This document shows, piece after piece, positions 45,569 through 55,522 of a stretch of DNA of 64,000 nt; the stretch's first letter is position 1, and each line of letters opens with the position of its first letter. Where the stretch lies: contig CACRSC010000029.1 of NCBI GenBank assembly GCA_902651635.1, positions 201,022 to 265,021 on the forward strand, written 5' to 3'. The stretch comes from Mastigamoeba balamuthi (taxonomy: Eukaryota > Evosea > Mastigamoebida > Mastigamoebidae). The notes beneath the pieces are model-generated. The model saw only the letters and a list, made by a program, of their open reading frames with translations. It was not told the DNA's origin and did not search any database. Made by a program: the position numbers and the translations under genes.

Positions 45569-47739
45569 TCACGCCCTGCAGACCTTCTTGTGCACAGGCC
45601 AGTGGGCCTTCTGGCACTCCCTCGAGCAGTAGGCGACCTTCTTGCACCTCGAGCACTGCTGCACACCCGCCCTGCCGCACGACGCAGCGCACAGCTTCTC
45701 GTCCCTGGCAGCGGCGGCCGCGACGCCCTCCCCGGCAAACCACAACTGCTCCAGCTGCGCAGGCAACGGGCGTGAGGCACGGCACAGAGCCCGCCTGGCG
45801 CGGGGCAGACCTGCTGGGCGACGTGCATGAAGGAGACCTTGGTCTTGGCGTCCGCGAGCTCCGAGACGACAAACGCGGCCCTGCTCTTGGCCAGCGCACG
45901 CACGTCCACGCCCGGCACAGCGGCAGAGACGCCGCCCTCGGCGTCGCGGGCCCTGAGCCTGCCAAGGACGAGCAGCGACTCCTCCAGCAGAGGGCCGGCA
46001 AGCACCTCCACGGGGTCCGAGAAGCCCAGGAAGTCGCCCAGTCCGCACAGGCTGTGGAAGCTCGCCGTCTGCAGCCCGTGTGAGAAGGGCTGGGGGTCGC
46101 CTGGTCAAGCCTTACCTTGGAACGACTCTTGGTGAGAACGTCACCGCGGGCCACGAGCTTCGCCAGGACGGGGATCGCGGGAGAGAGGATGGGGCAGAGG
46201 CTGTGGACCGACGCGAGCCCAGCGAGGCAGTGGGAGAGCAGCACAGCGACGAGGTACTGCAAGGCGGGCGTAAGGGTGAGACGCAGGGGCAGCAGGAGGC
46301 ACTGTCTCGCACCGTCTTGTGCACGCCCTGCTCGTCCTCCTTGCGGGACGCCTGGCGGTGCTTCTTCCCGCCGGTCTGCTTCGCCTCTGCCCAGCCAACA
46401 CCCGCTCAGCATCGGTGCAGTGGGCGTGGGGGAGTCTGAGCGCACCGTCGGCCATCAGGGGCGCGGTCAGCTTCTCAATGGCAGCGACCAGGACGCTGAC
46501 GATGTTGGGGAACAGATCCACAACCTGCGCGGGGAGGGCCTGAGACAAGGGCCAGAAGCGGGGGAGGGCGGGACGGACCTCCTTCATCACAGCGGCGCAC
46601 GGGTGGTTCGCGTCGACAAAGGGCGCCGTGTCGGGGCCTCTGCGCGACAGCACAGCAGCGAGGCCCAGGGCGGACAGGTACGCGTCGTCGGCGCTGAAGT
46701 GCTCCGAGCCGAGGACGCCCACGAACATCTGCAGGGCGTCCTTGGCGGCCTTGATGGCGCTGACGGCGTTCTGGAGGTCCTTGTCGCAGACGGCCCACAG
46801 CAGCGAGCAGGCGCACGTGAGCGAGGACTCCGAGGCCCTGTCGGCGAACATGGCGACGAGGTCCTTGGCCGAGAGGCTGTGCAGCTTGTCCTTGGACGTG
46901 AGCTCGTCGTACCAGACCCACTCCTCGATCTTGCCCTCGGCCTGCACGGCGGCCTGCGTGAAGCAACCGCGCGTGGCAGCGACGGCCCTGAGCATCGTGG
47001 CCACGGACGAGGCCGAGACCGAAGCCCTGAGGGCAGCGGCGTGGCGCGACGCCACTGCTTGGACGGCGAGGAGCGCGCAGCGGCGGACACAGAGGCGTCC
47101 GTGCGAGACGGTGTTGAGCAGCGAGGACCAGAGCCCCGCGCCCTCCGGCGGCCCCTTGAGCAGCGCCTCCACCTGGCCTGCGAGAGCGCACAACCCCCTG
47201 CAAGTCAGCCCACAACCCCCTCCAACGCACAGAGCCCGCGCTTCCTCACAAGAGCAAAGCACCACAGAACTGAATTCACCCAACTGAATCAAGCGAATTT
47301 TCGAACAATCAGAACAGAATCTATCAATCAAATCAATTGAATGGACCCCAAAGAGGGCCAGCTACAGAGCGCAGAGAGACGCAGCCAGCCAGCCCGACGC
47401 ACCGGGCTGCGGGGTCAGGGGCCCGTCGGCGTAGAGCACGGCCGTGAGGAGGCCGATGGCGCGCGAGGCCACCAGCGGGCGCTCGGACCCCGCGAGGCCC
47501 ACGAGAGCCGGCACGGCGCCGAGCCGCGCGGCGCGGAGGAGGAAGGCGGGGTCGTCGCGGAGGTGCTGCTCCCACTGCTGGACCAGCGCGTCGACGGCGG
47601 CGTCGGCCTCGGGCGACGCGCACAGCGAGCGGTCCCACTGCGGGAGGTAGCTGAAGAGGCGCTGCAGGTGCTGCGCCTGCTGGTCCTCGGGCAGCCGCGT
47701 GCTGCACTGAACGCACCACTCGCAGCCCGGCGCATCCAT
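45569..47739 (-). CDS. Helical-repeat protein with C-terminal MYND zinc finger
   Basis: About seven exons. The first (47739 down to near 47400) gives MDAPGCEWCVQCSTRLPEDQ and armadillo/HEAT-like helices (LGAVPALVGLAGSERPLVAS). Later exons continue with helical repeats (ALLAVQAVASRHAAALRASV, LLWAVCDKDLQNAVSAIKAA, SALGLAAVLSRRG, VDLFPNIVSVLVAAIEKLTA). The last exon holds CGRAGVQQCSRCKKVAYCSR and ECQKAHWPVHKKVC, a complete MYND finger (C-x-x-C, Y-C-S-x-x-C-Q, H-x-x-x-C). MYND fingers bind Pro-rich peptides; armadillo-MYND proteins such as ZMYND10 and ARMC5-like act as scaffolds. A start at 47781, 14 codons upstream, is also possible. The exact family is not assigned. Flagellar assembly (ZMYND10-like) is an idea only, as no sequence match to ZMYND10 was recognised. 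Confidence 0.78.
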
Positions 47740-47945
47740 CGGTGAAAACGCGTATCCCCCGTAAAATATGTGTGACATCATGCAGTATCTAGATCCCCTT
47801 CCCTTGGTACAGTAAATATCGGGTAGGTGTTCTCCGGGGTATTACGCCAGGACAGCTACAGGAGAGCACGTACGGCTAACGCCACATCGCCCGTACATGA
47901 CATCAGCACCCCGCGGGGAAAATCGAGATAATTTCCAGATTCCTT

Positions 47946-47956
47946 CCAGATTCTCG
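47946..47956 (+). promoter_or_regulatory. CCAGATTCTCG element upstream of the PSI-domain gene
   Basis: Two nearby copies of CCAGATTC (47937 and 47946), the second continuing TCTCG, about 85-100 bases upstream of the start at 48037. They are inverted forms of the AGAATCTGG element. Confidence 0.4.
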
Positions 47957-48036
47957 ACAAGGGGCAGAGAAATTCTACCTGCGCTCGCTGGGGGAGCGTC
48001 GACCAGAGCGCAACGGGCACACACACCCCACCGCCA

Positions 48037-49412
48037 ATGCGAGCCCTCTGCGCCCTCCCGGCGCTGCTGGGGCTGCTCGCCGCCGCGGCGCGGGCCGTGG
48101 ACTGCGGCGCGCTGGCGACGTGCGAGTCCTGCGGCAACGCGCCCCGCGAGTGCGTCTGGTGCTTCCCCAACTGCGTCGCGCACGCCAACTCCACCTGCGG
48201 CAACATCAAGGCGCCCTGCTGCGAGAGGTGCGCACCGCCTCTGGCCCGGCCCCCCCATACGCGTCGTGTGCCCCCCGGCGGTGTCTTCCACAAATCTGGA
48301 AACCATCATATCGTGACACGTGGTATCTTTTGGTATCTTTCCATTTCCGATGCGTCGGGCAGACCCCTCGCCTCCTCGCGTTGCTCGCCAGCCCCCCGCT
48401 CTGCCCAGCGATATTGGGGGGGGGGGGGGGGGGGCGGCCTGAGGTACAGTGAGGGGGGTCCGATCGGACAAATCATACTGAGCATCGGGAAAATAACAAC
48501 GCCAGGGGGCTCTGCGGGGACTCTTTCTCTTTGCTGACGCACAGGCTCGCACTGCTCCCGCACCTCCCCCCAAGGGCGACCAACTGCAGCGCGTGCGCGA
48601 GCGTCACGGGGGACAAGCCCGGCGTGCAGTGCGGGTGGTGCGACGACGCGGGGGCGTACGGGCACTGCAGGTACGGCCTCAAGGACGGGCCCATGGACAC
48701 GCGCTCCGTCTGCGCCGCGCAGCGCTGGCACGTCGGCGCCGCCTCGTGCAACGCCTCGGGAGGCGGGGGCGGCGGCGGGGACTCGGGCAAGAGCGTGGAG
48801 ATCGCGCTGATCTCGACGACGGCGGCGATCGCGGGGCTCGTGCTGGTGGCCGTCGCCGTCGTCGTGGCCATGCAGGTCCAGCGCCTGCGCGTGCAGCGCG
48901 AGGCCCAGCGCGCCATCGAGCAGCACTTCCGCGAGCACAGGGGCGGCGCCGAGGTCTGCCGCGCGTGCTGGGGCCAGGTGGCCAGCGTGCGCTGCGACGA
49001 CTGCGGCAAGCTCTTCTGCGTGCGCTGCTCGAGCGCCGTGCACGACGACCCGCGCGAGTCCGAGGGCCTGCGCCTCTGGTGCGCGTGCCTCCCGTGCACC
49101 AAGCCGCTCCGCGAGCACTCGCTCGTCGTCCTCGACGTCCCGCAGTCGGTCGACGCCGCGCAGCAGCCGCAGCCGCAGGCGCCCGCGCAGCAGGCGGCGG
49201 CCGAGGCGCAGCGACACGAGCGCAGCGCACCGGGCGAGTCGACGCCGCTGCTGGCCGCCGGAGTGTCCGAGCCCAAGGCGGTCGTCGCCGTCTCGCCGCA
49301 GCGGGTGGCGAGGCCGAGGGTGACGTCGTCGTACACGACGATGAACCAGCTCATGGGGGTGCCCGAGAGAGGCGAGAGCCCCCCGACGAACCCCAGGCAC
49401 CCGTTCAGATAA
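48037..49412 (+). CDS. Type I membrane protein with PSI-like ectodomain and cytosolic zinc-binding motif
   Basis: Signal peptide MRALCALPALLGLLAAAARA, then two Cys-rich modules: CGALATCESCGNAPRECVWC (exon 1), and after a 350-base intron CSACASVTGDKPGVQCGWCD with a final C, the PSI (plexin-semaphorin-integrin) pattern. One transmembrane helix follows (IALISTTAAIAGLVLVAVAV, residues about 130-155), then a basic/helical juxtamembrane part and a cytosolic CRACWGQVASVRCDDCGKLF plus CVRCSSAVH, a B-box-like zinc site. The tail is Gln/Pro-rich and contains ESTPLLA, an E-x-x-x-L-L acidic dileucine signal for endosome or lysosome sorting. The best intron choice ends in CCCCCAAG at 48581, giving CCERATNCSAC. 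The family resembles PTTG1IP-type PSI membrane proteins in layout, but the zinc site is unlike it. Confidence 0.75.
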
Positions 49413-49613
49413 GACAACAGCACAGCCACCGCCTTTATTGCCAGCCGCCAGCCAAGACAGCCCACCACCCGAGCCGGTTCTCTTTTGAGGAAAAGGGATC
49501 CCGCACGATAGCTGTTGCCCTGCACAGACACAAGTTTGAAAGGAAGATACACAGTTGTATCTCACCCCTCCAACGGTCATTTACTGGCGAGATTGGCTAG
49601 AACACCCGCGGAG

Positions 49614-51398
49614 ATGCAAGCAGGAACGGCGTGCCCGCTGGCGGTGGCAGTGCTCGTGGCAGCGGCGGTGGCAACGGACCACGTGATCGACTCGTCCACG
49701 CCCTCGTGGACCGCGCTCCTGACGGGCCTCAAGGCACGCGGTGTACCGCACTTGCACCGGACCCCACGCTCTGACCGACACCCCACACTTGCAGCCCGGG
49801 GACAACGTGTACTTCAAGGCCGGCACCTACTCCACTGTCTCGGGCTCGGGGCCTCTCAACCCTGTCATCCAGGTCCGCGGGGGCCTCCATGCGTGCAAAC
49901 TGGTCTGACTGCTGCTGACTGCTGGACTGTGGCAACAGGGAAGCGCGGACGCGAGAATCACCATCGCAACGTACCCGGGAGAGCCGTCGAGGGCGGTGTT
50001 ACGGCGCCCCGACGCGGGGCAGAACATCCTGGACCTGCCGAGTGCCAGGTACCTGACGGTGGAAAACCTCGAGTTCACGGGCGGGAGCCGCGGGCTGAGG
50101 CTGGGCCCCGGGAACGTCTCGCACGTGACGCTGCGCAACCTGCTGGTGCACGACACGGCAGACAACGCGTTCAGCTGCAACGACGACAAGAGCGACTGCT
50201 CGGGCATCGTCGTCGAGGGCGTCGAGGTCTACAACACGGGCAAGAACACGGGCGAGTGCTTCTACTTTGGCTGCTCGTCGGGCAACTGCCAGACGCACGA
50301 CTCGGTCTTCCGCAACAACTTCTGCCACGACACGATGCTCGCCACGTCGGGCAGCAGGGGCAGCGGCTTCCAGATCAAGACGGGGTCGTACCGCAACCTC
50401 GTGCAGAACAACGTGTGCTATAGGACAGGCGGTCCGTGCGTCCTGGTGTACGACGACTGGGACCGGGGCCAGAACGTCATCGAGGGCAACCTCGTAGTCA
50501 CCACGCGCGACAACGGTATCCAGGTAACGCGACCCGATGGCCTACTTCCTCAGTGGCGTGCCCCTCACTGGGCCTGAGCAGGCCACGGCAGGGGCGGTCA
50601 TCCGGAACAACATCGTCATCAACACGACTGCCGCGGGCATCGCTGTCATCCCCAACTCTGTCCAGCCGGGCAAGTCGCCTCGCAACGTCCAGATCCTCCA
50701 CAACACCGTGATGAACTCGAGCGTACGGACCCAGCACAACCCCAGAGGCCATAACTCGCATCTCTGCCCCCACCCGCAGGACTACTGCCTGCGGGGGAGC
50801 TCGTGGACGGCTGCGATAGGGACGTTCACTGTGGCCAACAACGCGTTCTTCTGCGCAAACACGAGCAAGATGGACAACCAGGCTGGCGCCACGTGGGACT
50901 CGAACGCGTACACCGGCTACAACCCCCCTGCCGGGGTCTCATCCTCCGGCCTCATCCGCGTGGGTGTCGCCGCAGCGGAGCTGGTCAACCCAATCGGACC
51001 ACACCCAAACTTGTACCCAGACCCGAGCACACTCGTTGCTGACCCTCTGCCACAGGTATCCTCTGGCGACCAGCAGGCTGGTGGCGCCTGGCGGATCGAC
51101 CAAATACGCATCGGGCAACGATTTCAACTGCGAGACCCGGTCGGGCAGTACCGTGACCATTGGGGCCTACCAGTACACCAAGTCGACCGAGGGCAACGCC
51201 GGAGGCTGGCAGATCGCCGAGGGGTTCAAGACCTGCCTGTCGCCCACCAGCGAGGACATGCCGTGGCTCTCCAGCGCCGGGGGCACCCCGGCGGGGCGCT
51301 CGGAGCTCAGCCACAGCGCGGGGGCTCGCAGCTCGTCGGGGTTCCACTTTGCTGCAGCTTCAGCGGCCGCGCTCGTCCTGCTCCCTCGCCCCTGTTAG
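49614..51398 (+). CDS. Secreted right-handed beta-helix protein, probably GPI-anchored
   Basis: Signal peptide MQAGTACPLAVAVLVAAAVA, then exon 1 SWTALLTGLK joined by a GC-AG intron (49734-49794) to PGDNVYFKAGTY, the standard beginning of polysaccharide-lyase-like beta helices. Repeated helix rungs follow: ARYLTVENLEFTGGSRGLRL, GPGNVSHVTLRNLLVHDTAD, CSGIVVEGVEVYNTG, THDSVFRNNFCHDT, RNLVQNNVCYRTGGPCVLVY, GQNVIEGNLVVTTRDNGIQ and GAVIRNNIVINTTAAGIAVI. The end (SSGFHFAAASAAALVLLPRPC) is a short hydrophobic tail after a Ser-rich stretch, fitting a GPI signal. About seven exons; the later borders are approximate. The fold is shared by chondroitinase B, alginate lyases and many unassigned proteins, so the substrate is unknown. 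The general fold is confident, the activity not. Confidence 0.75.
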
Positions 51399-51612
51399 TG
51401 GGACTTCCCTGCACCACCGTGGGTGCAGCAATCCAGTGCAACAGTGCTTGAACTGCACCCCAAGGCACACCCTGGTCCAGAAGATTCACTGATGAGAAGT
51501 GCTCAGTAGTGACGTTGCTGGGAAATCTGCCCCAATCACACCGACGCACTCAATTCGATCAAAAACACAAGAAAGCTCAGCAGCGTCGCAGAACGCCCAC
51601 CCCCCAGAGACC

Positions 51613-53449
51613 ATGAACAGCCTCAGGACGAAGCACTGCCAGGACCTCCTGGCGGCCATCGGGGCCGAGCCTCGCGCGCTGTTCCACTGGATGCTCTGGT
51701 GCACTGAGATACCGCGCCCGTCAGGCAGCACCGCCCAGGCACGAAATTAGCAGATCCCCACACCCGCCGCGGCCCACACCCCAGCGCGTCTCCCGCCGCT
51801 CACACGCGCCCCCGACGCGTCTGGCGCGCAGATGAGGGACGCGCTGGTGGAGGTCGCCAAGCGCATGGGGCTCGAGCACGCGACCGACGCCGCCGGCAAC
51901 GTGCGCATCGCCAAGAAGGCGACGCCGGGCTACGAGAGCGCCCCGGGCGTCGTCCTGCAGGCCCACATCGACATGGTCGCCGTCAGCGACGCCGAGCGGC
52001 CCTCCTTCGCCCCGGAGACCGACGCGGTGCACCCCTACGTCGCCGAGGCCGACGGCTCGCGCTGGCTGCGGGCGCGCGGCACGAGCCTGGGCGCGGACGA
52101 CGGCATGGGCATCGCCATGATGCTCGCCCTCCTCGAGAGCCCCACGGCACGCCACCCGCGCCTCGCATGCGTCTTCACCAACGACGAGGAGACCACCATG
52201 TCCGGCGTCGGCGGCCTCACCCCCGCCTTCATCGGCGACGCCAAGTTGCGTTGACATTACGCATCTCTCTTTTTTTCCCCCTTCGTTTTTTCCTCCGGTT
52301 TTTCCTGTTGTTTTGTTGTGACGTTGTTGTCGCAAACAAACCCCGTCGTAGTTCGCACCCCCGCTGAGCAGGCACCTGCTCAACTGCGACTCAGCTTGTT
52401 TTGCTTTGTTGTGACGGTTGTTCTGACAAAAATCCGTCGCAAAATGCGCTGGGAGCAGGTACCTGATCAACTGCGACTCGGAGGACGCGGGCGTGCTGTG
52501 CCTGGGCTGCGCGGGCGGCGCGTCGGTCGACTACACGATGCCGGTCACGCGCTCGGCTGTCGCCCCGGGCACCGCGGCGCTGCGCCTGCGGCTCTCGGGC
52601 CTCAGCGGCGGCCACACGGGCGTCCACATCCACTGCGGCCGCGCCAACGCCCTCAGGACGCTGGCCCGCGTGCTCCTGCACGCCTGCGGCGGCCGCCACG
52701 CGGGCGCGCGGCTCGCGTCGCTCGTCGGGGGCACCGCGACCAACGCCATCACGTCGTCGGCAGAGGCCGTCGTCGTGCTGCCGGCCGAGCAGGCGGCCCG
52801 CGCCAGCGAGCTGGCGGCCGCCGAGTTTGAGGCGTGGAGGACCGAGTACCGCAGCGTCGAGCCCGTGGCCCGCGTGGCGCTCGAGGTCGAGGAGCTGGCG
52901 CAGGCGCCCGCGGACGCCGTCTCGGCCGAGGAGACGCGGCGCGTGCTGCACTTCTGGACGCTGGCGCCCAACGAGCCGCTGCGGATGTCGCCCGACATCG
53001 CGGGCTTCGTCGAGTCGTCGTGCGCGTTCACCATGTGCGAGCTGCCCGCGGGCGCGCACCAGGCCGTCTTCCGGGGCCTCGCGCGGACGAGCCGCGACAG
53101 CCAGTGGACGGCCATCGAGCAACGGCTGCACGCGCTGGCCGAGCTGGTCGGCGCCGAGGTCTCGTTCACCGACAGGTTCCCCGGGTGGCTGCCGCAGCCC
53201 GCGTCGCAGCTCGCCAAGAGCGCCGTGGCCGCGTACGAGCGCATCAGCGGGGGCAGGAGGCCCGAGGTGCTCTCGGTGCACGCGGGGCTCGAGTGCGGGT
53301 TCATCCTGCAGATCATGCCGCACATCGAGGCCATCTCCATCGGCCCGCAGGTCGAGCACCCGCACTCGACCGAGGAGCGCTGCCGCATCGACTCGTGCAC
53401 CGAGGCCTACAACTGGCTCGTCGAGATCCTCGCCTCCCTCACCGCCTGA
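51613..53449 (+). CDS. pepD: PepD-type aminoacyl-histidine (Xaa-His) dipeptidase, M20C
   Basis: Exons 51613-51738, 51832-52244 and 52459-53449 join in phase to 509 residues, near the bacterial 485. The PepD order is plain: FHWMLWCTEIPRPSG, HATDAAGNVRIAKKA, VVLQAHIDMVAVSD (metal His and Asp), RARGTSLGADDGMGIAMMLA (metal Asp), CVFTNDEETTMSG (Glu pair), YLINCDSEDAGVLCLGCAGG (metal Asp), LSGGHTGVHIHCGRANAL, SVHAGLECG and SIGPQVEHPHSTEE (metal His). It hydrolyses unspecific dipeptides with a zinc pair. Intron 1 has a GC donor (51739-51831). The 3' end of intron 2 is duplicated. The family is mainly bacterial and scattered in protists, so old transfer is plausible; host-like composition and introns show it is settled here. 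Confidence 0.95.
52303..52485 (+). repeat. Tandem duplication spanning an intron end and exon start
   Basis: TTTTGTTGTGACG..., CCGTCG... and GAGCAGGCACCTGCTCAACTGCGACTC (ending about 52392) repeat as TTTGTTGTGACGG..., CCGTCGC... and GAGCAGGTACCTGATCAACTGCGACTC (52454-52480). The second copy is the true acceptor and exon start (YLINCDSED). The first carries a decoy AG and a decayed exon beginning. Confidence 0.88.
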
Positions 53450-53816
53450 GGCCTTCCCTGTCCTGCGCTCCCCCACACACCCACTTTCGCTGCCTGTCCA
53501 ACGGCATTCCGGTAACATAGTGAGCACTGTTGTTACAAAGCCACCCGGAGTCGGGCTCTCTGCGTCCTGCTCGCACGCCGTCCGGCAGTGGCATGCCGGA
53601 GGCCGAGGCCGAGGCCGAGGCGGGCTCACTGCAGGCCGAGCGGTTGCATCCCCCCGGCGCAGATAACCGCCGGTGCCGAGCACGGAAAGAGAGGTCCTTT
53701 TCTGCATACTGAACAAGAAAGCGCTGTTGAATTTGTGCATCGGTTGGCACTGCTGGTGCTGAGAGCCCTGAACACTATCCACATAAGACACACGGCACGG
53801 GCGTTCGAGCGCTGCC
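53450..53816. other. Convergent 3' spacer
   Basis: Spacer between the convergent PepD and MGCC-copy-2 genes. It has a short GAGGCC repeat (53601-53625). No gene is supported. Confidence 0.4.
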
Positions 53817-54320
53817 TTAGAACTCGAACTCCTCGCGGGGGGACACGCTGGCCCTGCAGGGGCTGAGGTACGTCCGCTGCAGCCACTCGTAGGGCGTCAG
53901 CCCCTCCCGCTCTCTCTCGCTCCAATCCTCGGCGTCGCTGCAGCACAGCTGCTGCTGGGCGGTGTCGATCCAGTCCTGCATGGCCTCGGCCTCTGCGACC
54001 AGCTTGACCGTCGGGGCGTACTTGCCCCTGCGGCCGTCCTCTGTCTTGGCGGCGCATACGCCCCGCGAGCCGTCGTCCTCGACGAACGACGCCCACATCG
54101 AGAACGCGACCCGCTTGTGCAGTAGCCGCCCCAGCAGTGACGTGCCTGCCGACGACGGCGACGGCGACGAGGGCGATGACGGTGACGACGGCGACGGGGA
54201 GCGCAGCGAGCTCGAGCGGGGCGAGGGCGTCGGCGAGACGAGGGGCTTGAGGGCCGGGGAGGCGATGGGGGGCAGGCGGGGGCTCGAGGGGCAGCGAGCG
54301 GCGCAGACGCAGCAGCCCAT
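53817..54320 (-). CDS. MGCC-motif small protein, copy 2
   Basis: 167 residues from the ATG at 54320, exactly the length of the copy at 468-971. The start is MGCCVCAARCPSSPRLPPIA, with Gly2 for myristoylation and Cys3/4/6 for palmitoylation. The linker is an expanded Ser/Pro repeat (SPSSPSSPSSPSPSSAG). From SLLGRLLHKRVAFSMWASFV onward the two proteins are nearly the same (DDGSRGVCAAKTEDGRRGKY, TPYEWLQRTYLSPC, EEFEF), with a variable patch around the Gln/Cys-rich DTAQQQLCCSDAEDW. Nucleotide identity is also high in these blocks, including third positions, so the duplication is recent or gene-converted. No domain is named. The start is preferred to an upstream ATG at 54356 because only this one is conserved. 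Confidence 0.8.
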   Translation of the reverse strand: MGCCVCAARCPSSPRLPPIASPALKPLVSPTPSPRSSSLRSPSPSSPSSPSSPSPSSAGTSLLGRLLHKRVAFSMWASFVEDDGSRGVCAAKTEDGRRGKYAPTVKLVAEAEAMQDWIDTAQQQLCCSDAEDWSEREREGLTPYEWLQRTYLSPCRASVSPREEFEF

Positions 54321-55522
54321 TGTGGCGAGCAGCGGGGATGTTATTGTTGCAGGCAACTTTAACTTCTGACTGCCCGGACCCCGCGCCTTGCCTGATCGCC
54401 CTCCTCTATCGGGCTTTTCCCTTAACAGAAGGCACAGCGGAGAAGCCGCATTCCGTCAATCCGCCCGCGTAATTGCCGTTAGCTCAATTTTGACTCGAGT
54501 GTTCTTTTGTTCCGCGGGTTCTATAAGTTTACGGCTCTCTCAGAAAGGGGTATCCCACGTCGCCTCAGCGCACCCGCCCACTGCGCCCGACCACCGGCCC
54601 ACAGCGTACCTGCGCCGGGCCGGAGGTGCTCCGGGCGCAGCGCCACCGGCGCAGAGGCCGGAACCCAAAGGGGGAATGGCCGGTGAAAAGTGGCTGCTTA
54701 GAGCAGGGTTTCGAAGCTTCCGGAGCGAATTACACTGTAATAGAAGAGACCTTCCAGCCTTTTCTCTTGGCGGGTATTGCCGATAAGCGGTACCGCAAAG
54801 ATGACCCTCATCCTCCCCCGAAAACGGGCGGCTGCTCGCGCGCGGCCGCGCACCCGCCGGATCGAGGGCGGCGCGTGCTCAGCAGCTGCCCACGGCCGCG
54901 CTCCGTGTCTGAGAGCCCCGCCCCACCGATTTCCGGCGGTTCACTCGGCCCCCCTCGAGGTTTCGGGTGCTAGCCGGTGGGTCGCTCCCCACACGTCCCC
55001 CCATGAGTTGCAGGCCGGTGCCGAGCTCGCAACTCTCTCGATGCGAGCCACCCAAAACACCGAGCGACAATGTCATCGAGAACTTGGCCGTTGCGTGAAA
55101 CGTCATTGTGCCACACTTCCGGAAGAGCGGGGCGGGATGTCCCGATTGGCTCCAGAAGCTCCGCTTTTCACTCTTTGCACAGAAGTTTCCGTCGCTTCCA
55201 TCGGGGTTCACTCCTGGCAGTGCGCCGTGTCCATCCCCGATAGGACAACCCCCGAGACCGAAACCGGCAGGCCGAGTTGGCCTTCGCCGTCGAAGCGGCA
55301 GAAGTGGGCGGGGCCCTCGTTTTTGTCAACCGCCGGCCAAAACCCGAGCTGCAGAAACGCTATTTCATGCCTCTCTGAACCGTAGTCCCTGCAACTTCGC
55401 TTACCTTCTGGGCGACGCTTCGCCCCGGCCTCTGCTGGCAATTCCGGCGGCAAACAGAACAACTCGCAAGAGTCGAACACAACGCAGAACAGCACTGATT
55501 CTTATATGCAGACCCGCGAGCG
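54321..55522. other. Long intergenic region, no gene seen
   Basis: About 1.2 kb between two minus-strand genes, GC-rich with no frame that shows intron pattern, homology or a typical start. Parts (54500-54800) alternate AT- and GC-rich. A structured RNA cannot be excluded, but no tRNA, 5S or snRNA consensus was recognised. Confidence 0.4.
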
